The notes: generated by a model not told the origin, from the letters alone. Positions 24,444 to 34,642 are shown, counted from the stretch's first letter. The stretch is 64,000 bases of DNA from Linnemannia elongata (GCA_036320915.1 JAXBDG010000017.1:372001-436000), one strand, 5' to 3'. Made by a program: numbers and translations.

Positions 24444-25355
24444 TATGAACGAAGACGTGGGAAAGAGGGTAAAGGGTGAGAGAAGAAAGGCAGAATAAGC
24501 GATGAATATTGAAGAGGGCAAGTGGTAAAAGTCAAGAGGTGGCGAAAGATGAAAGAAAGACTGAAAGAGGGTGTAAAGATATAACGCGTGTTGGGCAAGT
24601 GAGGCGAGGACAATGAAACGAACGCCATACGTCCCTTTCTCTTTTCTTTTTAGTTTTGTTGTCCATTGTTCTCGTAGTGCGCTATTGGCCTGTTCAGGTT
24701 CAGCGTAAAAAGACGTTTTCATCTGAAAGACGAAGATCCAACAGTGACCCAAAAAGGGTAGAGTGCAAACCCCTTTCACTTTATCTTATGCCTTTTTTTT
24801 CGTTTGCTAGGGCCTAGATGTTACACTGATCTTTTCAAGATGCTACAAACAAATGTCAAAGCAACCTCAGACACGAATGGCAGACGCTCAAAGTAACATT
24901 ACCAGGCAATGGCAAGGGACGCATACTCTACACCCCCTTTTGGTGAAAAATCCACATTTCATAGTAAATGTGGATCTTTTCCACTGAATTGATAATATCA
25001 GGGGGCGTTATTCAATTCCTCTTTGATGGTCGAAATACTTATCTCTGCTTGGACTTACGGATCACAAACCTTGTTCAATGGCAAACTATGCGATGATATA
25101 AGATACTTCGACCATCAAAGAGGAATTGAATAACGCCCCCTGATATTATCAATTCAGTGGAAAAGATCCACATTTACTATGAAATGTGGATTTTTCACCG
25201 AAATGGAGTGTAGACCATCCGAATCAATGGCCTTCAGCAACGGAATTCCACCCCCCTGCTTGGTTTAAAAGGAATATTTTGCTATGCATGGTTGGCCTAC
25301 ATTGATTGCCCTTTACTTATGTGTTGGCGACATTGGTTTTATCTTTGATTTACAT
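24444..25355. other. Spacer between the two Kelch genes
   Basis: The spacer holds the putative promoter and leader of Kelch copy 1 (24444-24900) and a foldback element (24931-25210). The remaining sequence shows nothing supportable. An A/G-rich (minus-strand C/T-rich) leader lies next to the start codon, as for other genes here. Confidence 0.5.
24931..25210. mobile_element. MITE-like foldback element
   Basis: A 93-bp arm at 24942-25034 is repeated exactly in inverted orientation at 25107-25199, around a 72-base loop. The match continues imperfectly outward to CAC...GTG ends at 24931 and 25210. A TA dinucleotide flanks each end, as expected for a Tc1/mariner-type target duplication. There is no open frame inside, so it would be non-autonomous. 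Each arm contains its own smaller hairpin (ATCCACATTT, 6-base loop, AAATGTGGAT). The high arm identity suggests recent activity or arm homogenisation. Superfamily assignment is a guess based on the TA flanks. Confidence 0.75.
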
Positions 25356-27660
25356 TCATGGACCCGGTGAGGAACGAGGATCCTGATAATTCCTCATCAG
25401 CGACTCATGTTCTAACCGGCTCCTTTCCAGTTCCTCCTGTTCAGCACGAATAGCCTCCATCATCTTCGCAAGTTCCTGACTCCGACCAAGGTACTGGTTC
25501 CTGTCCATATACCCAGTCCGTGCACTCATATCCTGAGCAGAGTCGCTGGTTTGAGAGCGCCATTGCGGACCTCGTGGGCCAATGGGCTGTGTTGTAGTCA
25601 GCTCATAGTGCTGTCCTTCTGATCTTGGTGTTTGTGGATTACGAGGACTTTGTTGTTCTGCGTAGGATTTGCTAATGTCGATATCGACACTGTCGCTTAA
25701 TGGCCAATGCTGGTATGGTCCCGAAATCGTCATAGTTCTTTCACTCAGGTGCGATATCCGAGCCGGCATCGGAGGTCGTTGAAGAGGATGAGGAGCTCAA
25801 AACCATCATATCCATTATTGTCCTCGTCGTTGTCGTCATTGTCGTCGAACCATTCTGCTTTGTCTCCGTTTATAACACCGAACCGTGGCTGTCCATGTGG
25901 ATCTCTCAAAACGCCATGGGGTCCAGAGAGGGGCGATGTTGGAGGAGACACTGCCATGTGACTAAAGTACGCCTGGCGGTCGTCTATCGGCCGAGGCTTC
26001 AGTGATGGTGGGTGTAACACTGGACGGCCCGTCCTGCGATTTCCATTGGTGTTTTGTGGCTCCCGGAGACTAAGGCTAACGCCATCGTCGTCCTTGCTGT
26101 TGCTGTTGTCCGCCTTTGTTCGCCTGCGTCGCCTGTAGAAGAAAAATCCGATGGTAGCAGCGACCAGTACTGCTCCTGCGACTCCACCTCCTATTGCGGC
26201 GAAGTTTGTTGTTGCTACGGTGCTGATTGGCGTACTCGGTTCTGTGGGCACTGGGAACGGCAACGTGGTGTTGCGTCTGAACAGGTTTGTCCATTGGTTA
26301 TTCCTGATATCATAGACAATCGGGGTGCCATCCTTGTTCTCGAGACCACTTTCACCTACAAATATGAGGGAGAAACGAAGGCGTTCATAACGTGTGTTCT
26401 AATAGCCTGCTGCTTTCACCTCATAGATACAGAAAAGGTTGAAATATTACCTCCCCATGCAACAAAGCCGTCTCCAGAAGTTGCGCATGCCATGTTGCGC
26501 CGAGCGTGGGTAGCATTAGCAGACTCTCCGAGAGTCCATTCGCGTGTGGGCATATCGAGAATATGGATGTCGGCATTAGTGACCCCATTCAGTCCTGCGC
26601 CTCCGAAAACAATCATTTTCGTCCCGTTGTATGCTATTAGGAGAAATAAAGGCGACATGGTGTCAGAAATGTTGGGTTGTTAACAAAGTGAGAGATGTTG
26701 CAGCGGTAGAATTATTAGGCTGTGCAACTTGCCTGACACCATACAATGACCACTGACATCTCCAGGGGACGGTTCAGTCGTGTTCTAATTAAGTCGATTC
26801 ATAGTAGTGTTAGATATCGAGCTCCCCCATCCTCGTTCTCGTTCTCCCGACTTGACGGATACCTAGATGGTAAATATGCCCAGACATACCACAGGTTGCC
26901 ATCCTGCCGTGAGACTGAACTCGATAAGATTTGGATTGAAAATGTTGCCAGCGATCGACTGCCCACCGTAGTGCAAAAACGAGTTCCGATAGGTCGACCA
27001 GACAAACGACACTCGAACGACAGGCGCTGGTAAAATAGTCGTTGGCATGAGCGTTAGAGGGACCGAAGAGTTCCCGGGGGTGTTCATGATCATCTGTGTT
27101 CCATTGTCGGCTCCCCCTGGGATAAAGACGTTTCCTGTATTCATGTCAACTCCGCTCCTGATGCCGGGCTGCATAGTGACGTTGAGAGGGATGTAGTAAC
27201 TAGTTCAGTATCGTGCGCCGATGTTGTACGTCCACCATGCGTTTGTCTGGAAAGGATCCCAGATAAAGAAGTTTCCTCGATCCTTTGATACTGCCATCGA
27301 GTGCCAAGTGGACGTGGGAGGCGGCGTTCCTCCGATACTTGGAAGCCATTTCCACGGTGGAGAAGAAGTTGACCAGATTTCGACTGCCAGATCCAGGGCA
27401 ACGAACTGTGGCACAGCGGTCCTGAGGGTTGCGGTCGTTGTGAATCCTCCTTGGATGTATAGATAGCTGTCGTCTGAGATTGCGGTAGCCATGCAGCACA
27501 CTGGTACAGGGGTTTGTGCTAGTGCTGGGTTTGGGAGGATGGCTGAGGTGGCGACGGCAATTAAAAAGAGTCGTACGAGAGAAGGAGAAGAGGACCGTGT
27601 GGTAACAGGGCGTTGTTTACACAATGGATACTTGTGTCGCCTAATTTTGAAATTAGACAT
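25356..27660 (-). pseudogene. Kelch-repeat membrane protein paralogue (copy 2), probable pseudogene
   Basis: The exon structure copies that of the neighbour: 27660-26890, 26784-26733, 26633-26451 and 26355 onward, again with a GC-AG second intron. The signal peptide (LVRLFLIAVATSAIL, ALAQTP), Kelch blades, TM helix (IGGGVAGAVLVAATIGFFFY) and basic stop-transfer are all present. However, an in-frame TGA at 27205-27207 interrupts exon 1 where gap-free alignment with copy 1 shows a tryptophan (TGG). The frame stays open and homologous on both sides of it. Later, the cytosolic tail homologous to copy 1 (SPRNPQ and RSQELAKMMEAIRAEQEELER, ending at 25356) lies in a different frame from the TM part, whose frame stops at 25745. 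A weak-donor intron of about 107 nt could repair the second problem but not the first. A truncated secreted product of about 150 residues would result from the TGA. Confidence 0.78.
26596..26769. repeat. 174-bp tract nearly identical to 23363-23536 (copy 2)
   Basis: This is the partner of the tract in the first Kelch gene. It spans the same exon 3/intron 2/exon 2 interval with three differences in 174 positions. Confidence 0.85.
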
Positions 27661-28210
27661 TAGGAGGAGATGGAGGGGGTATCGAAAGAAGAGAGGAAGT
27701 GGTTGCTGTGTGAAGTAGTGAGGAGGAATCAAGTGAAGGTTAAGGAAAGATGCGAAGAAGGCGAAAAGTGAAGAGAGAGGAATAGAGTCGTCGGTCGACC
27801 CTGCTGGAAAAAAGAGAGGAAAAAAAGGAATTGGGGAAAGAGCAGGGGAGGGGTGCCCACTCCAAGAAGAATGGGAAGGTGAATAAGTGAAGGTGTGGGC
27901 TCACATCGAGAATAAAAATCGGATGATGGATAAACGGACACGATGGCCACACCATACCACAACTCTATCTCGGTAGCTGCTGTCGTCTTTATTCGCCAAC
28001 ACTTGGTCAAACTCAGCACATATTCTCTTATTCGGTGGGAGAATAGGAGTTGAGGAAGGCTAGGGTGGGAAGAAGGACGTTTTGAACAATTAAGCGGGTG
28101 GCTTAGCCCCATAAGAAAAAAAAAGGATAAATTCATCGAACGACAGCGCCACTTCCTCTCTTTTTTACTTCCTTCAACTTTCTCACACCCTTCTTTATCC
28201 CTATTACCAA
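27661..28210. promoter_or_regulatory. Divergent spacer between Kelch copy 2 and the FMN reductase
   Basis: The two flanking starts point away from each other, so both upstream regions lie in these 550 bases. The reductase side is a C/T-rich leader (28140-28205). No specific sites were recognised. Confidence 0.45.
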
Positions 28211-28813
28211 ATGACCCACTTGAAAATCGCACTTGTTACTTGTAGCACGCGGACTCCACGCCTCAACCCCTTCATAACCAGCTATGTTCATGGAATTTTG
28301 GATTTGATCGCTCCGGAAGAGGTGTCTCTTGAGGACCTCGACATCGCCGAACAGTCCCTACCTTTGTTCGACGAACCCGCCATTCCCTCCCGGCTGCCAG
28401 CAGACAATCCAACTCCACACTACCAGCAGGAGCATACACGCCAATGGTCTGCCAAAGTTCGCGCATACGACGCATTTATTTTTGTTACGCCTCAATACAA
28501 TTGGAGCATTCCCGCCAGTCTCAAGAACGCTCTGGATTATCTGTTCTATGAGTGGAAGGGCAAGCCAGCCGCTATAGTGTCCTATGGAGGTCATGGAGGC
28601 AACAAAGCAGCGGAGCACCTGCGAGGAATTCTCGGGGGTTTACGGATGAGAGCCGTTACAACCGCTCCGGCCTTGACAATCCGCAGCATTGTACTGGAGG
28701 AATCGCTTGAACAAGGTCGCATTGCTCAGGAGCAAGTTAAGACTTGGCAGGAGGCTGGTGCAGAGGAGGCGATACGTCAGATGTTTGAAGAACTCATCAG
28801 CATGCTTAAGTAG
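28211..28813 (+). CDS. NADPH-dependent FMN reductase-like flavodoxin-fold protein
   Basis: A single exon encodes 200 residues. The N terminus LKIALVTCSTRTPRLNPF is the flavin-phosphate-binding loop of the family in slightly diverged form. The most diagnostic motif is FVTPQYNWSIPASLKNALDY (about residues 94-114), the YN-x-x-x-P-x-x-LKNA-x-D element that contacts FMN. A glycine-rich VSYGGHGG segment follows (about 125-132). Length is normal for the family (180-200). Such cytosolic enzymes reduce FMN, quinones, azo dyes or nitro compounds with NADPH; the physiological substrate is not predictable. The ATG directly follows a pyrimidine-rich leader. Confidence 0.88.
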   Translation: MTHLKIALVTCSTRTPRLNPFITSYVHGILDLIAPEEVSLEDLDIAEQSLPLFDEPAIPSRLPADNPTPHYQQEHTRQWSAKVRAYDAFIFVTPQYNWSIPASLKNALDYLFYEWKGKPAAIVSYGGHGGNKAAEHLRGILGGLRMRAVTTAPALTIRSIVLEESLEQGRIAQEQVKTWQEAGAEEAIRQMFEELISMLK

Positions 28814-29438
28814 GAGGGCCTGATGCTTTTGTGGCTGAGTGCTTTTGAAGTTCCATTTTACTGTAGTTCACACTTGAAAGTGAGCTGGCTGTTCTGTTAA
28901 GGACACGGCAGATCAGGAATCTAGTACAACTCAGCTTTGTTTCCTATTATTCACTCTCCCACTCAAATTTCTTCAGACAGTACACAGAGGCATCATAGCA
29001 TAGTGTGCATTCAGATGTGAAAGGTCAAGAATGTCGTGTGGTGAACGGTGCGGAACCACGTTTCAATACAACCTCATAATTATGCAAGGGACAATATAGT
29101 TTCCGCTTTCTTGTGGACGTCAATACCCTGTGGATGAACCGTGTACTACAATGTTCTTTCAAATAACAGCAAGGATCTGTGGACGAACCACGCTTTTGTC
29201 GATTGTATGGCTTGTAAATTTATTTTACATCGTTCCTGGGGTTGTGAAAACAGAATGGAGGAGTGGAGACAATATACAAAAGGAGTTAGTAAGGGAAAAA
29301 AAGGAAGATCATGGGGCCGCGCAGTTGCACATCACCGTAGATCTGGGCGAAGATCTCACTCGAGGGTGCCAACGTGTCAATTATACCAGTCAAATGTTGA
29401 TAAAAAAAAGGAGTGAAGGCGCGCTTTATTTAAAGACG
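28814..29438. other. Convergent intergenic region
   Basis: The region lies between the 3' ends of the reductase (plus) and the F-box gene (minus). It is A/T-rich with no supported coding sequence. Confidence 0.5.
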
Positions 29439-31511
29439 CTACACCAAGCGCGACGAGAAGGCGGTGGTAAAATTACCCAACACAGGTGGAAGCTCAATGT
29501 CAGGCCTATGATCATACAACCATTGGACATACTTGGGCGCAGCATCGCCCTGTACTACCAGTCCTACAATCTTCTCCAACTTCGGCCACTTCGACGCCAT
29601 CCACTGCACCTCCGACAGTCCCACCCGGATATTCATCCTGTCCATATTCAACACCCTCAGTTCCGTCAACCCTCCCAACAGATCTAACCCGCTCCGCAAC
29701 GAGAACTCTAGACACTCAAACTGCTCATCAGGGTCGATATACCGCCATTGGCCATCCACCTCTGTCGGGTGATAGTTTTCTTCGTCGTCCAAGTCGGGTA
29801 TGTCGTGGCCCAACCACAGTTCCTGGAGTCGTGTTAGTTTGCCGAGTTGACTGTACACAATCTGTTGCATCTCATATCCTTGAATGGTTCCGTCGTGTAA
29901 GGGCCCTGTAAGCCGTCTCCCGTACTGGTCCTTTTTCAAATCGGGTCTTGCAATCCCTGTGATGACTAGCTTCAAGTTCTCGAGGCTCAAACACACCCAC
30001 GGAGAATCAACCATCTCGCTCGCATCCAGATACACCGTGCTCGAGAACTCGGTCCCGCTCGACGTCATTGCCTGGAAGGTCCGCAAGTTCACACATGAAC
30101 TCAGGACAGTCTGGATATCCTCGCTACAGAACCCATCGCATTCCTTGAGGACCAACGTCTCCAGAGTAGTCGAGTGTTGGTGGATCAATGCTACTGTCGT
30201 GAGGGGTCCGAATCCGTGAAAGAACGAGAGCGACAGATTTTTCCAAGCTCTGGAGGACTGAATCAACATTGCAATCTGTTCGTCAGCCTGAGATCCACCC
30301 GTCATGCACTGTAGTGTCAATTCGTTCAGATTCGGACATGACGAACGAAGGACTGACGAGAGTTTTCCCAGAGAGTCGTCCGTGAAGAGGTGGGCGCTCA
30401 GGTTCTGGAGTTGCCCGCAGCGACGGAGGAGAGGGAGCCAGATCAATCCTTCCGGTCCACCCAGATCCCCTCCAATCGACAGCTTCCTCAGCTTCCATGT
30501 CCCCTCTATCTGCTCATGTTCATCCTGTTCATCCTGTTCCTGCTCCTGCTCCTGTCCTTGTTCTTGTTTCGGTAACTGACCATCCTGGAAATCCCCCTCA
30601 GAATCCAATTCAGCCCGACTCCCAAATGAAATCGAGAGCAATAGCTCCTCCAAGCCCGGCGGACAACGGTTCAACAAGTACTCAATCGATCGTACCCTTG
30701 CCCGCCCATAATGCGGATTGACCAACTCCAGTTTCTTAAACTCTGAATCACCTCCTTCTCCACCATACGATATCCGATCGGCGATCCTCCGAATCAATTG
30801 GTCGTGGTCAAAGGGGAACCCAATCATGACAAAGACAGACAGCCGGGGTGACTTGGCCATGACCCTCATCAACAGCTCCTCGTCTACCAGGCCTAATACG
30901 TTCCGGGCCCTCGATTCCGTCATCCAATTGCTCCCACCTGCAGTTCCTGTCCAGCTGCTGCTACATATTCTCTGTGTTCTTGTGACAGTCGCATCATCGT
31001 AGTCAAAGTCGTCAGGATCAGGGACGGGGAACCCCGACGGAACCGGCGGATCCGCCCGACATCCCTTCAAGAACGCCAACCGGCCCAAATTCCTACAATC
31101 AACCTCTTCCCTCAGAAAACACCTCAATAGACCATAGTACCGTGTCTCAAACGACCGGACATGACACGCATACTTCCTCAACGCTCTCTGTGCAGGTGCA
31201 CTAAGAAAGGCATGGAACTGCCAGTCAGTGAGGACGGAGATTGAGTTGTAGAGGATCGGGATTGCGAAGGAGTGGAAGTGACGGGAGACGGTTAGGCATG
31301 GGAGGAGGTTGTGGGATGAGGAAGGGAGGAGGAGGGAGGAGAGGATAGGGATGAGGAGTTCTGGGATGTCAAAGACGTGGTCTTTTATGGAGGGGGATGT
31401 TAATCGACTGGTGTGAAGTGTTGTTGTTGTTGTTGTTGGTGAGGAGATTGATGTTGGTGCAGTTGGAGTGAGAGGGGGATTAGAGGGGAGAGGATTGCCA
31501 TTGGTGGGCAT
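29439..31511 (-). CDS. F-box-like/leucine-rich-repeat protein
   Basis: One exon encodes 690 residues from the ATG at 31511. A disordered Pro/Thr/Ser N terminus (1-45) is followed by a degenerate F-box (HVFDIPELLIPILSSLL to SFAIPILYNSI, about 46-95). Irregular leucine-rich repeats follow (for example LETLVLKECDGFCSEDIQTVL, about 440-470), with an acidic Glu/Gln/Asp-rich insert near 330-350. This resembles the large family of F-box/LRR proteins in Mortierella-like fungi. They are expected to be substrate adaptors of SCF ubiquitin ligases, binding Skp1 via the F-box and substrate via the repeats. The open frame continues upstream to an ATG at 31784, but that extension is low-complexity hydrophobic sequence read from a purine-rich leader and was not used. 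Substrate is unknown. Confidence 0.8.
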   Translation of the reverse strand: MPTNGNPLPSNPPLTPTAPTSISSPTTTTTTLHTSRLTSPSIKDHVFDIPELLIPILSSLLLPSSSHNLLPCLTVSRHFHSFAIPILYNSISVLTDWQFHAFLSAPAQRALRKYACHVRSFETRYYGLLRCFLREEVDCRNLGRLAFLKGCRADPPVPSGFPVPDPDDFDYDDATVTRTQRICSSSWTGTAGGSNWMTESRARNVLGLVDEELLMRVMAKSPRLSVFVMIGFPFDHDQLIRRIADRISYGGEGGDSEFKKLELVNPHYGRARVRSIEYLLNRCPPGLEELLLSISFGSRAELDSEGDFQDGQLPKQEQGQEQEQEQDEQDEHEQIEGTWKLRKLSIGGDLGGPEGLIWLPLLRRCGQLQNLSAHLFTDDSLGKLSSVLRSSCPNLNELTLQCMTGGSQADEQIAMLIQSSRAWKNLSLSFFHGFGPLTTVALIHQHSTTLETLVLKECDGFCSEDIQTVLSSCVNLRTFQAMTSSGTEFSSTVYLDASEMVDSPWVCLSLENLKLVITGIARPDLKKDQYGRRLTGPLHDGTIQGYEMQQIVYSQLGKLTRLQELWLGHDIPDLDDEENYHPTEVDGQWRYIDPDEQFECLEFSLRSGLDLLGGLTELRVLNMDRMNIRVGLSEVQWMASKWPKLEKIVGLVVQGDAAPKYVQWLYDHRPDIELPPVLGNFTTAFSSRLV

Positions 31512-32065
31512 GATCACAGAGAGGTGATTTATGGAAGAGGTAGAAGGGGTGGTGGTGGAGAGAGGAGAGGGAGGTTTGAGACTCCCATCCAGAAAGGGAA
31601 AGGGAAGAGGGTTAGAAAGGTTAGAAAGGAGTAAAAGAGAAGGAGCGAAAGGAACAGCACACGACAAATAAAAAAAAAAAAAAGGCAAAAGTGTCAAAGT
31701 GTCAACAAACACAAAAGAAAAGATCGATGGTGTGGAGACCCATGAAAAAAAAAAATCTAGCATGACCCAGTAGCCCCAGTCCAACCCCAGTTACACGGCA
31801 CATGGGCACGGGTCGATCTCTTTTTCCTTTTGATCGTGTCTCGTGGCAAACAGAGTTTTGTTTGTTGCGCAAAGCATGGCATGGCATGGATCCCCCATTT
31901 CTGCTCTTTTCGTTGGTATACAAGCATTGCAGTATTCCAGCGGCATTTTTTTCCTGGAAGCACAAATACACTTGCTAAGTACATATTCTAGCGAAAATAA
32001 ATATTTATTTGACAATAACCACCAAATGTAGCACACTCTTCATTCAAACCGCTCATTTTTTTTTC
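31512..32065. other. Intergenic region upstream of the F-box gene
   Basis: The F-box gene leader (G/A-rich on the plus strand, with a 15-base A run at about 31670-31684) and the 3' side of the coiled-coil gene lie here. AT-rich sequence near 31985-32010 may contain the coiled-coil gene's poly(A) region. No gene was seen. Confidence 0.45.
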
Positions 32066-34642
32066 TTAACGGTTCAACATACGACGGACATCTGCTTTGA
32101 GACGATCCGACTCACTCAGCGCGCTGTCGACAGATTTCGAGACCGAAGAGATACTAGAGTTGGCCCGCGACTGGGCCTCCTGACTAGCTGCCGTCACTAC
32201 CGCACCGGGGACCCCTGCCTGCAACGCCTGGTTGCGCGCAGAGCCTATGGCAGACGAGGCCATGTTCTTAGACCGCAACGATGCCTTCGAAACTGCAGTG
32301 TTGCCCATCGCGCCTGTTCCTGTGGCGTTGGGGGGTAATCCTGCGGCGATGGGTGTCCGGAGACTAGCGGCTGCTGCAAGACGAGAGGTTGGGTTGCTGG
32401 GTCCACGGCCGACGCCGACGCCTCCAACAAGTGAGCCGGAGCTGCCATTCTGAGAGAGAGAGCGACCCAAGAAGGGCTTGACCAGGTCTGTGAGTGAGTC
32501 TGTGATGGAACTAGGGGTGGTTGCTGAGGCAGGGGATGACACTGAGGCGGCAGAGTTCAGGTTGGAGGCTGAGGATGAGCGCATCTTGTTGTCGAGGATG
32601 TGTTGCTTCATAGCTGAAGGGGTCAAGGGTGCATCCTGACCGGTACTCGTGTTGGCAGCTGTGGTAGAAATGGCCAAGGAAGAACGCTTGGATGGTGGGA
32701 GAACACTGGCACGAGGCGAAATGTTGTGGGCGTTGTTTCCGGCAACGAGGGAGCCCTGTGCGGCGGCCTCAAAAAGCATGTCCGAGTTGACGCCAGAGGT
32801 GACAGCCTCGTGGAGGTCATTGGCGGTCCTGCGCCACTTGTCCTCCCAGTAGACCGAGACACGCCTCCACTTCTCGATCTGGTTCTGGAGCTCGAGCTTC
32901 ATGAAGTCCTTCTCCATCCTCAGCTTGCGGTTCCAGTCCTGAGCCTTGAACTTGTCTGCCCGCTCCTTGTCGATTTGGTTGTTTTGCTCCTCCTGAATCT
33001 TCTCCAACAGGACACGGAACTCGGATCGAAGCGTCGTGACGGTGGGCGACTTGATGGGGTCGTTGTTGTTGAACGACTTGATGCCGAGCAACATGGTGCG
33101 GAAGTGTGTCAGCTCGACCTGGAGCTCGTTGTTCTGGCGCTTGAGGGCGTTGGCGAGCGCCTTGGCGCCCATGGCCTGGACCTGGATGTCCATGAAATGC
33201 TGGACGACAGTGTTGTAGTCAAAGAGGACCGACTCGAGCTCGCGACGGATCGTCTTGAGGAGCCCTCCATCGACCTTGGCAGCGGCGAGTTGCTTCTGGG
33301 TGGTCATGAGGACACGGTCCTTGGCCTCGAAACGGGCTTTGATGACCTGCATCTCGCGGTCGAGTTGGTCGTTCTTCTCGAGCATCTCCTTGTGAAGAGC
33401 CTGGTACTTCTTGGACTCGATCCTGGACCGGTCAAGGGATCCCTCGGCAGCGGCAAGCTTGTCCTGCAGGTCATACTTCTTGGCCTCGAGACTCTCGGCG
33501 TGAGCCTCAGAGTTGGTCAGCGCAACACGGACGTCATGAAGGGTGACCTCAAACGCCTCAATGCGGCGCTGCAAAAGCGAGTTCTCGACGCGGGCCATCT
33601 GAAGCTCGTTATCCAGTCTCTGGTTCTCACTGACGAGCTCCGAGTTGGACAAAGTAGAAACATCCTTGGAGGAAGCATCCGAGGTGCTGTCCGTCGAGTT
33701 CATGGTGTTCTTGACCATGGCGGCAAGACGAGAGCGGTCAGACTCCAAAGTGGTAACTTGGTCCATCAAGCGCTTGCGCTCCTTGTCGGGGCGGACGCCC
33801 TCCAAATCCTGGGTAAGCAAAGTCGAAGTCGAAGTCGAGAGCAACGAGAACTGGGCAGACTTGAGTCTCAGGCGGTTCTTGAGGTTCTTGACACGCTCAG
33901 TCTTCTGCGACCATTGATCCTTCTCCTTCTCGATCTGGGCAAGTCTCTGCTCAACACGCTTCTTTTCGCCCTCAGTCTCCTCCAACATCAACTTGAAAAG
34001 CTCCTTCTCGGCCTCAGACTCCTCCAATTGGTTCATCAGAGCCTTCTTTTCCTTGGCAGGATCCTTGGTCTGAAGCGACAGTTCCTTGTTAGTCTTCTCC
34101 AACTGCTGAATGCGTTCCTGGCTCTCTTTCTCCAAATCGGCCTTGGCAGTCTCTGCCTCGACCAACTGGGCTTTCATTCTCTTGTTCTCCTGCTCGACCA
34201 GATTGAGCTTAGCGTCCTGAATCCGTTTCTCGGCCATGACACGCTCCCAGTCCTGCATGATCTGCTCCCACTCCTGGGTCTCACGGACCTGGGGCGAGTA
34301 GGTTGAGAGACGTTGGTGGAGCTTGCGGGTCGCAGGGAGGTTCTCGATCGCATCATGGAAATCGTCATCGTTGTCGTCACCGCCGTTGCTGAAGGAGAAA
34401 GCCTTTTCTTCGGCGCCGACTGAGGGTGTAGCAGGCCCGCTGGAGGGGTGGCCGTTACCATTGGCGAGGATATCGTTTCCGATAGCAACAATGGCCGATA
34501 AATCGTCGCTGGTGTTCTTTCTGGTAGGGGTGGCGGGGGTGGTGGTGGTTGTGGGAGTGTCGGTAGTAGTAGAAGTAGTAGTAGTAGTAGTCGCCTCGGG
34601 TGCTGCTGCAACGGTAGCTTCTTCAGGAATGTCAGCCGCCAT
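32066..34642 (-). CDS. Long coiled-coil protein of unknown function
   Basis: A single exon encodes 858 residues. The N-terminal 45 residues are Thr/Ala/Pro-rich. From about 130 to 620 nearly the whole chain is heptad-like and rich in Glu, Lys, Gln and Leu (for example MNQLEESEAEKELFKLMLEE and HFMDIQVQAMGAKALANALK), with a break near residues 260-330. A motif-like stretch EKWRRVSVYWEDKWRR ends the coil. The C-terminal 230 residues are Ser/Ala/Gly-rich and basic, probably disordered. No TM helix, motor or kinase domain is visible. Such architecture suggests a cytoskeletal, spindle-pole or membrane-tethering scaffold, but no family is recognised with confidence. The antisense strand carries a 526-codon open frame that is only the mirror of this coding sequence. 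Confidence 0.75.
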   Translation of the reverse strand: MAADIPEEATVAAAPEATTTTTTSTTTDTPTTTTTPATPTRKNTSDDLSAIVAIGNDILANGNGHPSSGPATPSVGAEEKAFSFSNGGDDNDDDFHDAIENLPATRKLHQRLSTYSPQVRETQEWEQIMQDWERVMAEKRIQDAKLNLVEQENKRMKAQLVEAETAKADLEKESQERIQQLEKTNKELSLQTKDPAKEKKALMNQLEESEAEKELFKLMLEETEGEKKRVEQRLAQIEKEKDQWSQKTERVKNLKNRLRLKSAQFSLLSTSTSTLLTQDLEGVRPDKERKRLMDQVTTLESDRSRLAAMVKNTMNSTDSTSDASSKDVSTLSNSELVSENQRLDNELQMARVENSLLQRRIEAFEVTLHDVRVALTNSEAHAESLEAKKYDLQDKLAAAEGSLDRSRIESKKYQALHKEMLEKNDQLDREMQVIKARFEAKDRVLMTTQKQLAAAKVDGGLLKTIRRELESVLFDYNTVVQHFMDIQVQAMGAKALANALKRQNNELQVELTHFRTMLLGIKSFNNNDPIKSPTVTTLRSEFRVLLEKIQEEQNNQIDKERADKFKAQDWNRKLRMEKDFMKLELQNQIEKWRRVSVYWEDKWRRTANDLHEAVTSGVNSDMLFEAAAQGSLVAGNNAHNISPRASVLPPSKRSSLAISTTAANTSTGQDAPLTPSAMKQHILDNKMRSSSASNLNSAASVSSPASATTPSSITDSLTDLVKPFLGRSLSQNGSSGSLVGGVGVGRGPSNPTSRLAAAASLRTPIAAGLPPNATGTGAMGNTAVSKASLRSKNMASSAIGSARNQALQAGVPGAVVTAASQEAQSRANSSISSVSKSVDSALSESDRLKADVRRMLNR

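Noticed and set aside
24444..24779. Upstream extension of Kelch copy 1
   Set aside because: It would bury the signal peptide. The paralogue starts at the equivalent position of the shorter model.
31512..31784. N-terminal extension of the F-box frame
   Set aside because: The Phe/Leu/Pro low-complexity translation comes from a purine/pyrimidine leader, unlike the following coding sequence.
32726..34306. 526-codon open frame antisense to the coiled-coil gene
   Set aside because: It is the mirror of a Glu/Lys/Leu-rich coding frame. The Leu/Val-rich translation has no domain, while the minus-strand frame is a clear coiled coil.
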